From Caviibacter sp963550915 (lineage in GTDB: Bacteria; Fusobacteriota; Fusobacteriia; Fusobacteriales; Leptotrichiaceae): a DNA stretch of 64,000 nt. The notes beneath the pieces are model-generated. The model was not told the origin of the DNA. It saw only the letters and a list, made by a program, of their open reading frames with translations, and searched no databases. Location: positions 124,001 to 188,000 of the forward strand of contig CAUVEB010000001.1 in the NCBI GenBank assembly GCA_963550915.1, written 5' to 3'. The position numbers were made by a program, and so were the translations under genes. Positions 1 through 9,435 of this stretch are shown piece after piece (position 1 is the stretch's first letter; every line of letters starts with the position of its first letter).

Positions 1-1
1 T

Positions 2-586
2 GTATCATTTACGGGATATGTTTATTCAAGATTTAGATTTAAAGGAAGAAAACAATCGTTAATGGCAATAATGTTAATACAAGTTATACCAGCATTTGGT
101 GGAATAGTTGCATACTTTACTATGCACCAAATATTAACATCAATATTTCCGTTTTTTACAAGACAAATGACTTTAATACTAATATACTCAATTGGGGGTA
201 TAGCAGGAAATACATTTATTTTAAAAGGTTATCTTGATTCTATATCAACAGAATTAGATGAAGCAGCAAAAATTGATGGATGTTCTAATATGCAAATATA
301 TAGACTAATAATCATGCCAATAGCAAGACCTATGTTAGCAATTATCGCATTATGGTCATTCATTGGTCCATTTATGGATTATCTATTACCAAAAGTATTA
401 TTAACAAATCCAAAGAGTTATACACTTGCTGCAGGATTATTTACACTTATTCAAGACCAAAGAACAATGAGACAGCCTGTGTTTGCTGCAGGTGGACTAC
501 TTACAGCAATACCAATAGTCTTATTATTTGCAGTACTACAAAAAGAATTAGTATCAGGACTAGCATCAGGTTCAGTTAAAGGATAG
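2..586 (+). CDS. malG: Maltodextrin ABC transporter permease, MalG-type (5' end outside window)
   Basis: Inner-membrane permease subunit of a maltose/maltodextrin importer. The reading frame is open from base 2 of the window, so the start lies upstream; the ATG at 62 is internal, because the residues before it (GYVYSRFRFKGRK) already match the family. The EAA loop that contacts the ATPase is visible as DEAAKIDG followed by IIMPIARP. Several hydrophobic segments are present, and the protein ends in SGLASGSVKG, very like the VKG terminus of MalG proteins. The ATPase gene follows 11 bp later behind an AAGGAG site, and malQ and pullulanase genes follow in the same direction. The substrate is therefore inferred to be alpha-glucan oligosaccharides. 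The binding protein and MalF should lie upstream of the window. Confidence 0.9.
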   Translation, partial: VSFTGYVYSRFRFKGRKQSLMAIMLIQVIPAFGGIVAYFTMHQILTSIFPFFTRQMTLILIYSIGGIAGNTFILKGYLDSISTELDEAAKIDGCSNMQIYRLIIMPIARPMLAIIALWSFIGPFMDYLLPKVLLTNPKSYTLAAGLFTLIQDQRTMRQPVFAAGGLLTAIPIVLLFAVLQKELVSGLASGSVKG

Positions 587-597
587 AAGGAGATAAA

Positions 598-1677
598 ATG
601 AAAGTAGAATTAAAAAATATTGGTAAAAAATATGAAGGTAGAGAAGATTTTACAATAAGAAATATTAACTTAGAAATAGGAGATAAGGAATTTTGTGTAA
701 TACTTGGTTCATCTGGTTGTGGTAAAAGTACACTACTTAGAATGATAGCTGGACTTAACTCAATAACTGAAGGTGAATTAGTATTTGGTGATAGAGTTGT
801 AAATAAACTTGCACCTAAAGACAGAAATATTGCAATGGTTTTCCAAAGCTATGCTCTTTATCCACATATGACAGTTTATGATAATATGGCATTCTCACTT
901 ATGATGAGAAAAATAGATAAAAAATTAATACATGATAGAGTATTAGAAGCAGCTGAAATTTTAAAAATAAAAGACTACTTATACTCAAAACCATCAGATA
1001 TATCTGGAGGACAAAGACAAAGGGTTGCATTAGGGCGTGCTATAGTTAGAAAACCTGATATATTCTTAATGGACGAACCGTTATCAAACCTTGACGCAAA
1101 ACTTCGTGAACACATGAGAGTAGAACTTGTTAGAATACACCAAACTTTAGGAACAACTACTATATATGTAACACACGACCAAACAGAAGCTATGACAATG
1201 GCAACAAAGATAGTATTACTTGATAAAGGTATAATACAACAAGTAGGAAAACCTGAAGATTTCTATAACAGACCAGCAAACTTATTCGTTGCTAAATTTA
1301 TTGGATCACCAACTATGAATATAATAGAAGGTAAGATTGAAAATAATGTGTTTGTAAGCACAAGTGGTGAAGTTAGAATAGATGTTCAAGGTGAAATGAG
1401 AGAAAAATTATCACACTATGAAGGTCAAAATGTAACTGTTGGTATAAGAAGTGAAAGATTTATTACAGGTAAATCAGAAGTAAATAGTTTTTCAGCAATG
1501 ATAGATGTTATAGAAATGTTAGGAAAAGAAAAAGCTTTATATGTTAAGTTAAAAGATGATAAACAATTAATAATAACAGTTCCAAGCTACTATGAATATG
1601 AAGTTGGACAAATACATGACTTCACATTTGATTTAGATGGATTACATTTCTTTAACGCTAATGGAGATAGAATATAA
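598..1677 (+). CDS. malK: Sugar ABC transporter ATP-binding protein, MalK/MsmX family
   Basis: Cytoplasmic ATPase that powers the maltodextrin importer. At 359 aa it has the usual MalK/UgpC/MsmX length. Walker A is GSSGCGKST near residues 37-45, the Q-loop follows in MVFQSYALYPH, the ABC signature is ISGGQRQRVALGRA, and Walker B is IFLMDEP with the switch histidine in YVTHDQTEA. The C-terminal third is the OB-fold (TOBE) regulatory domain typical of MalK. AAGGAG lies 6 nt before the ATG. It sits directly after malG and before a LacI-type regulator. MsmX-type ATPases can serve several sugar importers, so it may not be exclusive to this one. Confidence 0.93.
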   Translation: MKVELKNIGKKYEGREDFTIRNINLEIGDKEFCVILGSSGCGKSTLLRMIAGLNSITEGELVFGDRVVNKLAPKDRNIAMVFQSYALYPHMTVYDNMAFSLMMRKIDKKLIHDRVLEAAEILKIKDYLYSKPSDISGGQRQRVALGRAIVRKPDIFLMDEPLSNLDAKLREHMRVELVRIHQTLGTTTIYVTHDQTEAMTMATKIVLLDKGIIQQVGKPEDFYNRPANLFVAKFIGSPTMNIIEGKIENNVFVSTSGEVRIDVQGEMREKLSHYEGQNVTVGIRSERFITGKSEVNSFSAMIDVIEMLGKEKALYVKLKDDKQLIITVPSYYEYEVGQIHDFTFDLDGLHFFNANGDRI

Positions 1678-1692
1678 GGGGAGAAAGTAAAG

Positions 1693-2685
1693 GTGAAAAA
1701 AGTAACAATATCGGACGTTGCAAAGAAAGCAAAAGTAAGTAATGCGACTGTTTCAAGAGTAATGTCTGGTAGTCCAGTAATAAGTAAAAACACACAAAAA
1801 ATTGTTCAAAAAGCAATAGAAGAACTTAATTATTATCCTAGTTCTATAGCACAAAATTTGACAAAAAGTAATACAAATATTATTGGAATAGTACTTAATT
1901 CTCAAGATATAGATCCATTATCAAATAACTTTTTCTCTGAAGTAATAAGTACAATAAGTGATAGACTTCTTGAAAATGAGTATTATACTTTGTATATACA
2001 TTGCAATGACAATGAAAAAGAATTCGACAATATTCAATCATTAGTTAGAACCAAAAGAGTGGACGGATTAATATTCCTGCGTGCTTATGAAGATGAAAAA
2101 GTATTTAAATATTTACAAAAAATAGATTTTCCATTTTCAATAATTGGGACACCCCAAAATACTGAAAATTATTTATGGGTAGATAATGACAATATTAAAA
2201 CAAGTTATGAAATTACAACAAGAACAATAAATGAGGGCAGAAAAAATATATGCTTTTTAGGAGGGTCTAAAAATTTAAACGTTACTAAGTTTAGATTTTT
2301 AGGCTTTGAAAAAGCATTTCAAGAAAATAATCTGAAGATAAAAAGAGAATATATTTTAGAATCAAATTTTACTGAAAATGAAGCTTATAATATTACAAGT
2401 GAATTTTTAGACAAATATGAAAATGAAGTAGATGCTATTATTACAACAGATGATGTATTAGCAATAGGTGTTACTAATGCATTATATGACAGAAAAATTA
2501 CAAATGTTAAAGTAACAGGATATAATAATACACCACTTAGAGAATACGGTAAGTATACATTTGAAACAGTTGATATAAACGTAAAGAAATTAGGTTTAGC
2601 TGTATGCGAACTACTGATAAATAAGCTTAAAAAAGTGGAAAATAAAATCAACTTTAGCATAATTGATACAAACATAATTGAATAG
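1693..2685 (+). CDS. malR: LacI-family transcriptional regulator of the maltodextrin operon
   Basis: The N-terminal LacI helix-turn-helix is clear (TISDVAKKAKVSNATVSRVM, residues about 4-23), with the hinge-region minor-groove segment YYPSSIAQNLTK. A periplasmic-binding-like effector domain follows to residue 330. The start is GTG, preceded by a GGGGAGAAAG ribosome site. The gene lies between malK and malQ with 15-bp and 9-bp gaps, so it is almost certainly cotranscribed with its target genes and probably autoregulated. The ligand is inferred to be maltose or a maltodextrin from context only. The symbol follows MalR usage and is a contextual assignment. Confidence 0.85.
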   Translation: MKKVTISDVAKKAKVSNATVSRVMSGSPVISKNTQKIVQKAIEELNYYPSSIAQNLTKSNTNIIGIVLNSQDIDPLSNNFFSEVISTISDRLLENEYYTLYIHCNDNEKEFDNIQSLVRTKRVDGLIFLRAYEDEKVFKYLQKIDFPFSIIGTPQNTENYLWVDNDNIKTSYEITTRTINEGRKNICFLGGSKNLNVTKFRFLGFEKAFQENNLKIKREYILESNFTENEAYNITSEFLDKYENEVDAIITTDDVLAIGVTNALYDRKITNVKVTGYNNTPLREYGKYTFETVDINVKKLGLAVCELLINKLKKVENKINFSIIDTNIIE

Positions 2686-2694
2686 GAGATTTTA

Positions 2695-4203
2695 ATGGAT
2701 AAAGAATATGATTACAAAGCAATAAATACAAACAGAAAAAGTGGTGTCATAATGCCAATTAGTTCACTATCTTCAAAATATGGTATAGGAACATTTGGTG
2801 AAAAAGCATATGAATTTTGTGATTTTTTAGTTAAATCAGGATTACACTATTGGCAAATTTTACCAATAGGACCTACAGGATATGGAGATTCTCCATATCA
2901 GTCTTTTTCATCTTTTGCAGGGAATCCATACTTTATTGACTTAGATCTATTAGAAAAAGATGGACTTCTTAAAAAAAGTGAATATGAAAATATTAATTTT
3001 GGAGATGATATCACTAGAGTAGACTATGGTAAATTATACCAAAATAGATTTTTAGTATTAAAAAAGGCATATAGTAGATTTAAAAAGCAAGATGAATTAG
3101 ATAAATTTGTTTCAAAAAATAGCGATTGGTTATGTGACTATGCACTATTTACAGCAATAAAAAATCATTTAAATGGTGATGCTTGGGATAGTTGGCCACA
3201 TGATATACAAAATAGAGAAGAAAAAGCAATTATGGAATATAAAGAAAAATTAAAAGATGAGATTAATTTTCAATATTTCATACAATATATGTTTTATACT
3301 CAATATAACAATTTAAAAGAATATGTAAATAGTAAAGGTATTGAAATTATAGGTGACTTACCAATATACTGCTCATACGACTCAGCAGATGTATGGTCTA
3401 ATAAAGAACAATTCTTAAATAATAAAGTAGGGGGTTGTCCACCAGACGGCTTTTCAGATAAAGGTCAATTATGGGGAAATCCAATATATAATTGGGAATA
3501 TATGAAAAAAGACAACTATAAATGGTGGGTAAATAGAGTAGATAAAACTTTAAAATTATTTGATGTAACAAGAATTGACCACTTTAGAGGATTTGAGTCT
3601 TATTGGTCTATACCAAAAGGTGACGAAGATGCAAAAAGAGGGCAATGGGTAAAAGGACCTGGATATGATTTATTTAAGAAAATAAAGGAAGAATTAGGAG
3701 AAATAAAGATAATTGCTGAAGATTTAGGTTATACAACTAAAGAAGTAGTTGAATTTAGAGAACAAACTAATTTTCCAGGTATGAAAATGATGCAGTTTGC
3801 ATTTGATCCAAATAATGAAAGTGATTTTTTACCACACAATATTGAAAGAAATTGGGCAGCATACGCAAGTACACATGATAGTGATACTGTTAAAGGTTGG
3901 TTTGATGAAAAAATGAAGGATAAAGATAATAAAGAACTAGCCTTTGCAATTGATTACCTAAAATTAAATGAAGAAGAAGGATATGTATGGGGCTTTATAA
4001 GAGGGGCTTGGAGTAGTGTTGCTAATATTGCAATAACACAAATGCAAGACTTCTTAGAACTTGATAATTCTTCACGTATGAATATACCTTCAACTTTAGG
4101 AAACTGGAGTTGGAGATTAGATGACAGTTTATTAACAGATGAAATTGCACAAAAAATAAGAAGATTAAATAAACTATATTCAAGAGAAAGAAAAGAAAAT
4201 TAA
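2695..4203 (+). CDS. malQ: 4-alpha-glucanotransferase (amylomaltase)
   Basis: GH77 disproportionating enzyme that transfers maltodextrin segments between chains and releases glucose in the cytosol. At 502 aa it is the normal length for the short bacterial form. Catalytic signatures are present: nucleophile D295 in RIDHFRG, acid/base E342 in AEDLG and the third carboxylate D395 in THDSDT. The family motif GDLPIYCSYDSADVW is also seen. AGGAG precedes the ATG. Together with the importer and the downstream secreted pullulanase it completes a route from extracellular alpha-glucan to cytosolic maltodextrin. Confidence 0.96.
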   Translation: MDKEYDYKAINTNRKSGVIMPISSLSSKYGIGTFGEKAYEFCDFLVKSGLHYWQILPIGPTGYGDSPYQSFSSFAGNPYFIDLDLLEKDGLLKKSEYENINFGDDITRVDYGKLYQNRFLVLKKAYSRFKKQDELDKFVSKNSDWLCDYALFTAIKNHLNGDAWDSWPHDIQNREEKAIMEYKEKLKDEINFQYFIQYMFYTQYNNLKEYVNSKGIEIIGDLPIYCSYDSADVWSNKEQFLNNKVGGCPPDGFSDKGQLWGNPIYNWEYMKKDNYKWWVNRVDKTLKLFDVTRIDHFRGFESYWSIPKGDEDAKRGQWVKGPGYDLFKKIKEELGEIKIIAEDLGYTTKEVVEFREQTNFPGMKMMQFAFDPNNESDFLPHNIERNWAAYASTHDSDTVKGWFDEKMKDKDNKELAFAIDYLKLNEEEGYVWGFIRGAWSSVANIAITQMQDFLELDNSSRMNIPSTLGNWSWRLDDSLLTDEIAQKIRRLNKLYSRERKEN

Positions 4204-4232
4204 TTAAATGTGATTAATTTAAGGAGGTAAAT

Positions 4233-4628
4233 ATGAAAATAAAATTTATAAATGCAAAAGCTATTATGTTTATTTTAATTTCATTATTTAGTTTTTTATC
4301 ATATTCGAAAGTTGAAGTACCAGCAAATAAGACAAAGCTAATAATACACTATCAAAAAGTGGATAAATTAAATTGGGATTTATGGATATGGACTGAAGGT
4401 AAAGAAGGTAAAGCTCATAAATTTACAAAAACTGATAGTTTTGGTCAAGTAGCTGAAATAGAACTAGACGGAAGATACAATAAAGTTGGATTTCTAGTAC
4501 GTATTCCTGACTGGAGTAAAAAAGATGTTGAAGAAGATAGATACATCACAGTAAAAGACGGGTTTGCTAAAATTTGGTTGAAATCTAAAGATAAAAATAT
4601 TTACACTACTATGGAAATGGCAAAATAG
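4233..4628 (+). CDS. Secreted single-domain CBM41 (pullulanase-associated) protein
   Basis: A 131-aa protein made of an N-terminal hydrophobic signal segment (about residues 9-25) and one CBM41-type alpha-glucan-binding domain, with no catalytic domain. Aromatic binding-site residues typical of CBM41 are visible in WDLWIW and KIWLKSKD. The domain is nearly identical to the first CBM of the pullulanase encoded next; the 12-residue stretch RIPDWSKKDVE plus flanks is shared. It therefore looks like a recent duplication. AAGGAGG precedes the ATG. It may act as an exported starch or glycogen-binding protein that helps the pullulanase, but it could equally be a relic of a split gene. No lipobox is seen. 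Confidence 0.8.
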   Translation: MKIKFINAKAIMFILISLFSFLSYSKVEVPANKTKLIIHYQKVDKLNWDLWIWTEGKEGKAHKFTKTDSFGQVAEIELDGRYNKVGFLVRIPDWSKKDVEEDRYITVKDGFAKIWLKSKDKNIYTTMEMAK

Positions 4629-4651
4629 TAATTAAATGATATATGATAATT

Positions 4652-4684
4652 AAGGGATATTAAAAAATATATCCCTTGTTTTAT
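4652..4684 (+). terminator. Hairpin terminator between the CBM41 gene and pulA
   Basis: A perfect 9-bp stem (AAGGGATAT / ATATCCCTT, 4652-4660 with 4669-4677) has an 8-nt loop and is followed by GTTTTAT. The T tract is short, so partial read-through into pulA is plausible. This would make the pullulanase less expressed than the small CBM protein. Confidence 0.7.
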
Positions 4685-4716
4685 ATTCAAAAAACAATTT
4701 AGTATTGGAGAAAATT

Positions 4717-7700
4717 ATGAAAAAAATAAAATTGAGTGTAAAAATTATTTTTACGATGTTATTTGCTATTTTTAGTATTTTTACTTACACAAAAGAGCAA
4801 GGTGTAGAGGGTAAAACCACCCTTATAATCCACTATCAAAAATCAGAAGATTTAGATTGGGATTTATGGATATGGCCTAAAGGCATGGAAGGTCATGAAT
4901 ACAAATTTACAAAAGAAGATAAATTTGGTAAAGTTGCAAAAGTAGAACTTGATGGGGTATATGAAGAAGTTGGTTTTTTAGTACGTATTCCTGATTGGAG
5001 TAAAAAAGATGTAGAAGATGATCGATATATTCAAGTTAAAAATGGCTTTGCAGAAGTTTGGCTAAAATCAAAAGACAAGAATATATATACTACTAATATT
5101 GACAAACAATTAACTCCTGAAAAAGGGAAAACAAAACTAATAGTTCACTATCAAAAAACAACAGAAGATGACTGGGATTTATGGATATGGCCTAAGGGCA
5201 TGGATGGTCATGAATATAAGTTTGAAGATGAAGATAGTTATGGATTAGTATCAGAAATAGTTTTAGACGGAGAATATAAGGAAGTTGGATACATTGTTCG
5301 TACGCCTAATTGGGGTAAAAAAGATATAGAACATGATAGATATATTACAGTTGAAAACGGTATTTCAGAAATTTGGTTAAAATCAAAAGACGCCAAAACA
5401 TATTATGAAAATCCAGATGGATTACCAAAATCATATGATAAATTAAGTGCCACAATCTATTATAATCGTATAAAAAATGATTATAAAAATTGGGTTCTTT
5501 TTGCTAATGGTAAGAAATTTAAATTTGTAAAAGATAAATACGGTGTTAAAGCCAATGTTGAAATCACAGCTAAAGATTTAACAAAGATTGATTTTAGAAT
5601 ATTAAAAATAACAGATAAAAAGAAAATAGATACTGATTTAGATAGTAGAAGTATAGTAAAATTTGATGATAATGGCTATGCTAAAGTGTATATAAATCAA
5701 GGTGATAAGACTATTTATACAAATATAGAAAAAGCAAAAGAACCAAGAAAAATATTATCTGCTAATATTGATTCTCTAAATAGTATAGTTGTTAGAACAA
5801 ATAAACCATTTGATACAGAAGATAGCATTAAAGTATCAAAATCAAAAATAAAAAATATTGAAGTATTAAAAGGCGAAAAAAATCAAGCAACTGAAATTAG
5901 AATTACAACAGATAAGAATTTAGATTTATTAAATAAATATAAGCTATATATTGAAAATTTCGGTATGTATGATGTAAGTATAGGAAATGTAATCTCAGAT
6001 GATAGCTTTGATAAACAATTTGCATATAAAGGCGAATTAGGAGCAATATATACAAAAGAAAATACAATATTTAGAGTATGGGCACCAACAGCAACTAAAG
6101 TAAATGTACTAGTATATAATGGTGAAAATGCTAAAAAAATGCCAATGAAAAAAATAGAAAAAGGTGTTTATGAATTAAAATTAAATGGCGATAAATTAGG
6201 AATGGTATATAATTATGAAGTATACGTAAATGGGGAAGTAAATGAAGCAATAGATCCTTATGCAAAATCAACAACAATAAATGGTAATCGTTCTGTAGTA
6301 GTAAATCCAGTACCACTTGAAAGCAATTATGTAAAAATTGATACACCAATAATATATGAATTACATGTAAGAGATTTATCAGCACATAAAGAAAGTAAAA
6401 TAAAACAAAAAGGTAAATTTTTAGGAGTAATTGAAGAAGGTACAAAATCAAGTAAAGGACAAATAACAGGATTTGATTATATAAAATCACTTGGAGTAAC
6501 ACATGTACAATTATTACCTATATATGACTTTAGTAAATACTCTGTTGATGAAAATGACCAATTTAGTAAATATAACTGGGGCTATGACCCTGTAAACTAT
6601 AATACACCTGAAGGAAGTTATAGTACAAATCCAAATGATCCAAATTCAAGAATAATTGAATTACAACAATTAGTTAAAAAATTCCACGATAATAATATTG
6701 GAGTTATAATGGATGTTGTATATAACCACGTATTTAGTACAAGTGAGCATAGTTTTGAGAAGATAGTACCACAATATTATTTTAGACATAATGAAAATGG
6801 TGGATTAACTAATGGTTCTGGTTGTGGAAATGATGTTGCAAGTGAAAGACAAATGGCTAGAAAATATATAGTAGATAGTGTTGTTTATCTAGCAAAAACA
6901 TATAAATTTGATGGATTTAGATTTGACTTAATGGGTCTACTTGATGTTACAACAATGAAAACATTAAGAGATGAACTAATGAAAATAAACCCTAATATTA
7001 TCATTTTAGGTGAAGGTTGGGATTTAGGAACACTACCAAAATCTGAAAAATCAGCACAATATAACGCAAACAAATTAGAAAATATCGCTTTTTTTAATGA
7101 TGATATAAGAGACGGAATAAAAGGTGCTACTTTTGGTGGTGTAGGTCAAGGCTTTGCAACAGGTAAACTAAACCAAGAAGAAAGAGTAGTAAGAAATATT
7201 ATAGGCGGACAAGGTGTAAAAACATATATGGCACCTAATCAAATAATTAACTATGTTGAAGCACATGATAATTTAACATTATGGGATCAAATTGAAAAGA
7301 CAAATAGCCAAGAAAATGAAGAAGTAAGAATAAATAGACATAGACTTTCAACAAGTATAGTTCTATTATCACAAGGTATACCATTTATACATGCAGGACA
7401 AGAGTTTGCAAGAACAAAACATGGTGATGAAAATTCGTATAAATCATCAGATGAAATAAACTGGATAGATTGGGATAGAGCATATGAAAATAGAGCTTTA
7501 GTTGAATATGTAAGACAACTTATTTCAATAAGAAAAGCAAATAATATGTTTAATTTAAAATCATATGATAAAATTAATAAGGTTCTTCAAGTATTAAAAA
7601 AAGAAGATCAATTAATTGCATATCAGTTAAAAGATAATGACTTAATTTATGTTGCACATAATGCTAGTATGAATACTAAAGAAATAAGAATAGAAAATGG

Positions 7701-7824
7701 TAAATACATAGTACTAGTAAAAGATGATAAAGCAAATGTAAACGGAATTAATGAGATTAATGTTAAAAATAGAAAAATAAAAGTAAATCCTATATCTACA
7801 TTGGTTATAAAAAAAGTTAAATAA
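4717..7824 (+). CDS. pulA: Type I pullulanase with tandem N-terminal CBM41 domains
   Basis: Exported GH13 debranching enzyme that cleaves alpha-1,6 bonds in glycogen, amylopectin or pullulan. I place the start at ATG 4717 (1035 aa) because GGAG at 4707-4710 is correctly spaced for it; an in-frame TTG at 4705 would overlap that site. Order: signal segment (about 5-24), two strong CBM41 domains (about 30-120 and 132-220), a weaker third one (about 235-335), an inserted beta domain, CBM48 (GAIY...FRVWAPTATKV) and the GH13 barrel. The type I pullulanase signature YNWGYDP is present. Catalytic residues are D737 (FRFDLMG), E766 (LGEGWD) and D851 (EAHDN). No LPXTG or other anchor is seen, so it is probably periplasmic or secreted. 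Confidence 0.95.
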   Translation: MKKIKLSVKIIFTMLFAIFSIFTYTKEQGVEGKTTLIIHYQKSEDLDWDLWIWPKGMEGHEYKFTKEDKFGKVAKVELDGVYEEVGFLVRIPDWSKKDVEDDRYIQVKNGFAEVWLKSKDKNIYTTNIDKQLTPEKGKTKLIVHYQKTTEDDWDLWIWPKGMDGHEYKFEDEDSYGLVSEIVLDGEYKEVGYIVRTPNWGKKDIEHDRYITVENGISEIWLKSKDAKTYYENPDGLPKSYDKLSATIYYNRIKNDYKNWVLFANGKKFKFVKDKYGVKANVEITAKDLTKIDFRILKITDKKKIDTDLDSRSIVKFDDNGYAKVYINQGDKTIYTNIEKAKEPRKILSANIDSLNSIVVRTNKPFDTEDSIKVSKSKIKNIEVLKGEKNQATEIRITTDKNLDLLNKYKLYIENFGMYDVSIGNVISDDSFDKQFAYKGELGAIYTKENTIFRVWAPTATKVNVLVYNGENAKKMPMKKIEKGVYELKLNGDKLGMVYNYEVYVNGEVNEAIDPYAKSTTINGNRSVVVNPVPLESNYVKIDTPIIYELHVRDLSAHKESKIKQKGKFLGVIEEGTKSSKGQITGFDYIKSLGVTHVQLLPIYDFSKYSVDENDQFSKYNWGYDPVNYNTPEGSYSTNPNDPNSRIIELQQLVKKFHDNNIGVIMDVVYNHVFSTSEHSFEKIVPQYYFRHNENGGLTNGSGCGNDVASERQMARKYIVDSVVYLAKTYKFDGFRFDLMGLLDVTTMKTLRDELMKINPNIIILGEGWDLGTLPKSEKSAQYNANKLENIAFFNDDIRDGIKGATFGGVGQGFATGKLNQEERVVRNIIGGQGVKTYMAPNQIINYVEAHDNLTLWDQIEKTNSQENEEVRINRHRLSTSIVLLSQGIPFIHAGQEFARTKHGDENSYKSSDEINWIDWDRAYENRALVEYVRQLISIRKANNMFNLKSYDKINKVLQVLKKEDQLIAYQLKDNDLIYVAHNASMNTKEIRIENGKYIVLVKDDKANVNGINEINVKNRKIKVNPISTLVIKKVK

Positions 7825-7896
7825 AATATAAAGATACCTTAAAATTATATGTTTAAAGTATTATAATAAACATAAGAATGTAGTAGGTGGTAAAAT

Positions 7897-8667
7897 ATGA
7901 AAATAGTAGACGCACATTGTCATTTAAATGATAAAATGTATGATGAAGATTTAAATAATATAATAGATGATATAATAGAGCAAGTACAATTTTTAGTATG
8001 TTCAGGTTGGGATTATGAAAGCTCATTAAAAGCTGTTGAGTTAAGTGAAAAATATGAAAAAATATATGCAAGTATAGGATATCATCCAACAGATATATCA
8101 AAAATAAATGAAAAAGATTTTTCACATATAGAAAAATTAGCAAAAGAACATAAAAAAGTGGTTGGTATAGGAGAAATAGGATTAGACTATCACTGGATGG
8201 TTGATCCAAAAGAAGATCAAAAAAAAGGTTTCATAAAACAAATTGAAATGATAAGAAGGGTTGATATACCAATAGTAATACATACAAGAGATGCATTAGC
8301 TGATACAATAGACATATTAAAACAATATGAAGACGTTAGTGGAATATTACATTGTTTTCCAGGCTCATACGAGTCAGTATTACCAATATTATCTAGATAC
8401 TATGTAAGTGTTGGAGGTACATTAACATTTAAGAACAATGTCAAGACAAAAGAACTGGTATCAAAACTACCATTAAATAAAATTGTAATTGAAACAGATA
8501 GTCCATATTTAACACCAGTACCATTTAGAGGTAAGAGAAATAATCCAATATATACAAAATATGTTGCAGAAGAAATAGCAAGAATAAAAGAAATAACTAT
8601 TGACGAAGTTATAGAAATAACAACAAGAAATGCAGCTAAAGCATATAGATTGGAGCATTTATTATGA
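7897..8667 (+). CDS. tatD: TatD-family metal-dependent hydrolase/DNase
   Basis: 256-aa TIM-barrel metallohydrolase. It has the N-terminal metal motif DAHCHLN, the GEIGLDYHW strand, the IHTR and LHCFPGS histidines, and the C-terminal ETDSPYL aspartate. TatD proteins are 3'-5' nucleases implicated in DNA repair and oxidised-nucleic-acid turnover; the exact substrate here is not shown. GTAGGTGG lies just before the ATG and a TATAAT box occurs at 7862-7867. The stop overlaps the start of acpS by 4 bp (ATGA), indicating translational coupling. Confidence 0.93.
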   Translation: MKIVDAHCHLNDKMYDEDLNNIIDDIIEQVQFLVCSGWDYESSLKAVELSEKYEKIYASIGYHPTDISKINEKDFSHIEKLAKEHKKVVGIGEIGLDYHWMVDPKEDQKKGFIKQIEMIRRVDIPIVIHTRDALADTIDILKQYEDVSGILHCFPGSYESVLPILSRYYVSVGGTLTFKNNVKTKELVSKLPLNKIVIETDSPYLTPVPFRGKRNNPIYTKYVAEEIARIKEITIDEVIEITTRNAAKAYRLEHLL

Positions 8668-8996
8668 AAATAGGTATTGATATAGTAGAAGTTACAAGAA
8701 TAAAAAATGCAATTGAAAAAAATAATGGTTTTTTAGAAAAAGTTTTTACAAAAAAAGAAATAGAATATTGTGAAAAAAGAAAAAATAAGTATCAGTCATA
8801 TGCAGGCAGATTTAGTGCAAAAGAAGCTTTTGTAAAAGCACTTGGCACAGGTTTTAATAATGAAATATCATTTAAAGATATAGAGATTTTAAATGATGAA
8901 TTAGGAAAACCAAATATAAAATATAAAGATTATAACATAGAATTAAGTATATCACATGAGCAAAATTATGCAGTTGCTATGGTGATTATGCAATAA
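8664..8996 (+). CDS. acpS: Holo-[acyl-carrier-protein] synthase
   Basis: 110-aa AcpS-type 4'-phosphopantetheinyl transferase, which transfers the phosphopantetheine arm of CoA onto acyl carrier protein for fatty-acid synthesis. The Mg-binding aspartate is in IGIDIVEVTRI near the N terminus and the catalytic glutamate in SAKEAFVKALGTG near residue 54. The C-terminal strand is ELSISHEQNYAVA. Its start overlaps the tatD stop. A second possible substrate encoded in this window is the ACP-like domain inside the AMP-ligase fusion at 50.4-52.9 kb. Confidence 0.95.
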   Translation: MKIGIDIVEVTRIKNAIEKNNGFLEKVFTKKEIEYCEKRKNKYQSYAGRFSAKEAFVKALGTGFNNEISFKDIEILNDELGKPNIKYKDYNIELSISHEQNYAVAMVIMQ

Positions 8997-9030
8997 ATAG
9001 GAGAGCTTAGCTCTCCTATCATTTTATTTT
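8997..9030. terminator. Bidirectional terminator between acpS and ruvX
   Basis: Inverted repeat TAGGAGAGC / GCTCTCCTA (8998-9006 with 9010-9018) with a 3-nt loop. It is followed on the plus strand by TCATTTTATTTT. The convergent ruvX stop codon starts at 9021, so the same hairpin serves the minus-strand transcript. Confidence 0.8.
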
Positions 9031-9435
9031 ATTAAGAAAAGTTTGTAGTATTATAGTAGATGCAACCATATCTACAACTTGTCTTCTTTTCTTTCCATTT
9101 TTTTTAGAAAAATTTTTAAGATAATATTCTGCTTCTTTTGTTGTGTATCTTTCATCTATAAAATTAATTTCAATCCTATCATTTGCCTTTTTTAATTCAT
9201 CTGCAAACTTATCGTATTTTTCAACTTGAATTTCACTTGCACCACTAAGACGTAGAGGTTTTCCGATTACAAGCTTGTATGTATTTTCTTGCTCACATAT
9301 TTCTAGTATTTTTTTTATAGGATCTTCTTTTGTTCTATCTATTACTAATAATCCTGTTGCAAGTATACCAAGTGAATCACAAGTTGATACACCTATTCTA
9401 ACATCGCCTAAATCAAGACCAATATATTTTCTCAT
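9019..9435 (-). CDS. ruvX: Putative Holliday junction resolvase / pre-16S rRNA nuclease (YqgF)
   Basis: 138-aa RNase H-fold nuclease. The first strand carries the catalytic aspartate (YIGLDLGDVRIGVS), the middle motif is VIGKPLRLSG, and the C-terminal metal ligands lie in FIDERYTTKEAE and the D of VDMVAST. In other bacteria this protein finishes 5' processing of 16S rRNA and has been proposed as a RuvC substitute. It begins directly after the alaS stop, and alaS-ruvX pairing is common in bacteria. It is the last gene of the mutS-alaS-ruvX transcript. Confidence 0.93.
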   Translation of the reverse strand: MRKYIGLDLGDVRIGVSTCDSLGILATGLLVIDRTKEDPIKKILEICEQENTYKLVIGKPLRLSGASEIQVEKYDKFADELKKANDRIEINFIDERYTTKEAEYYLKNFSKKNGKKRRQVVDMVASTIILQTFLNKIK

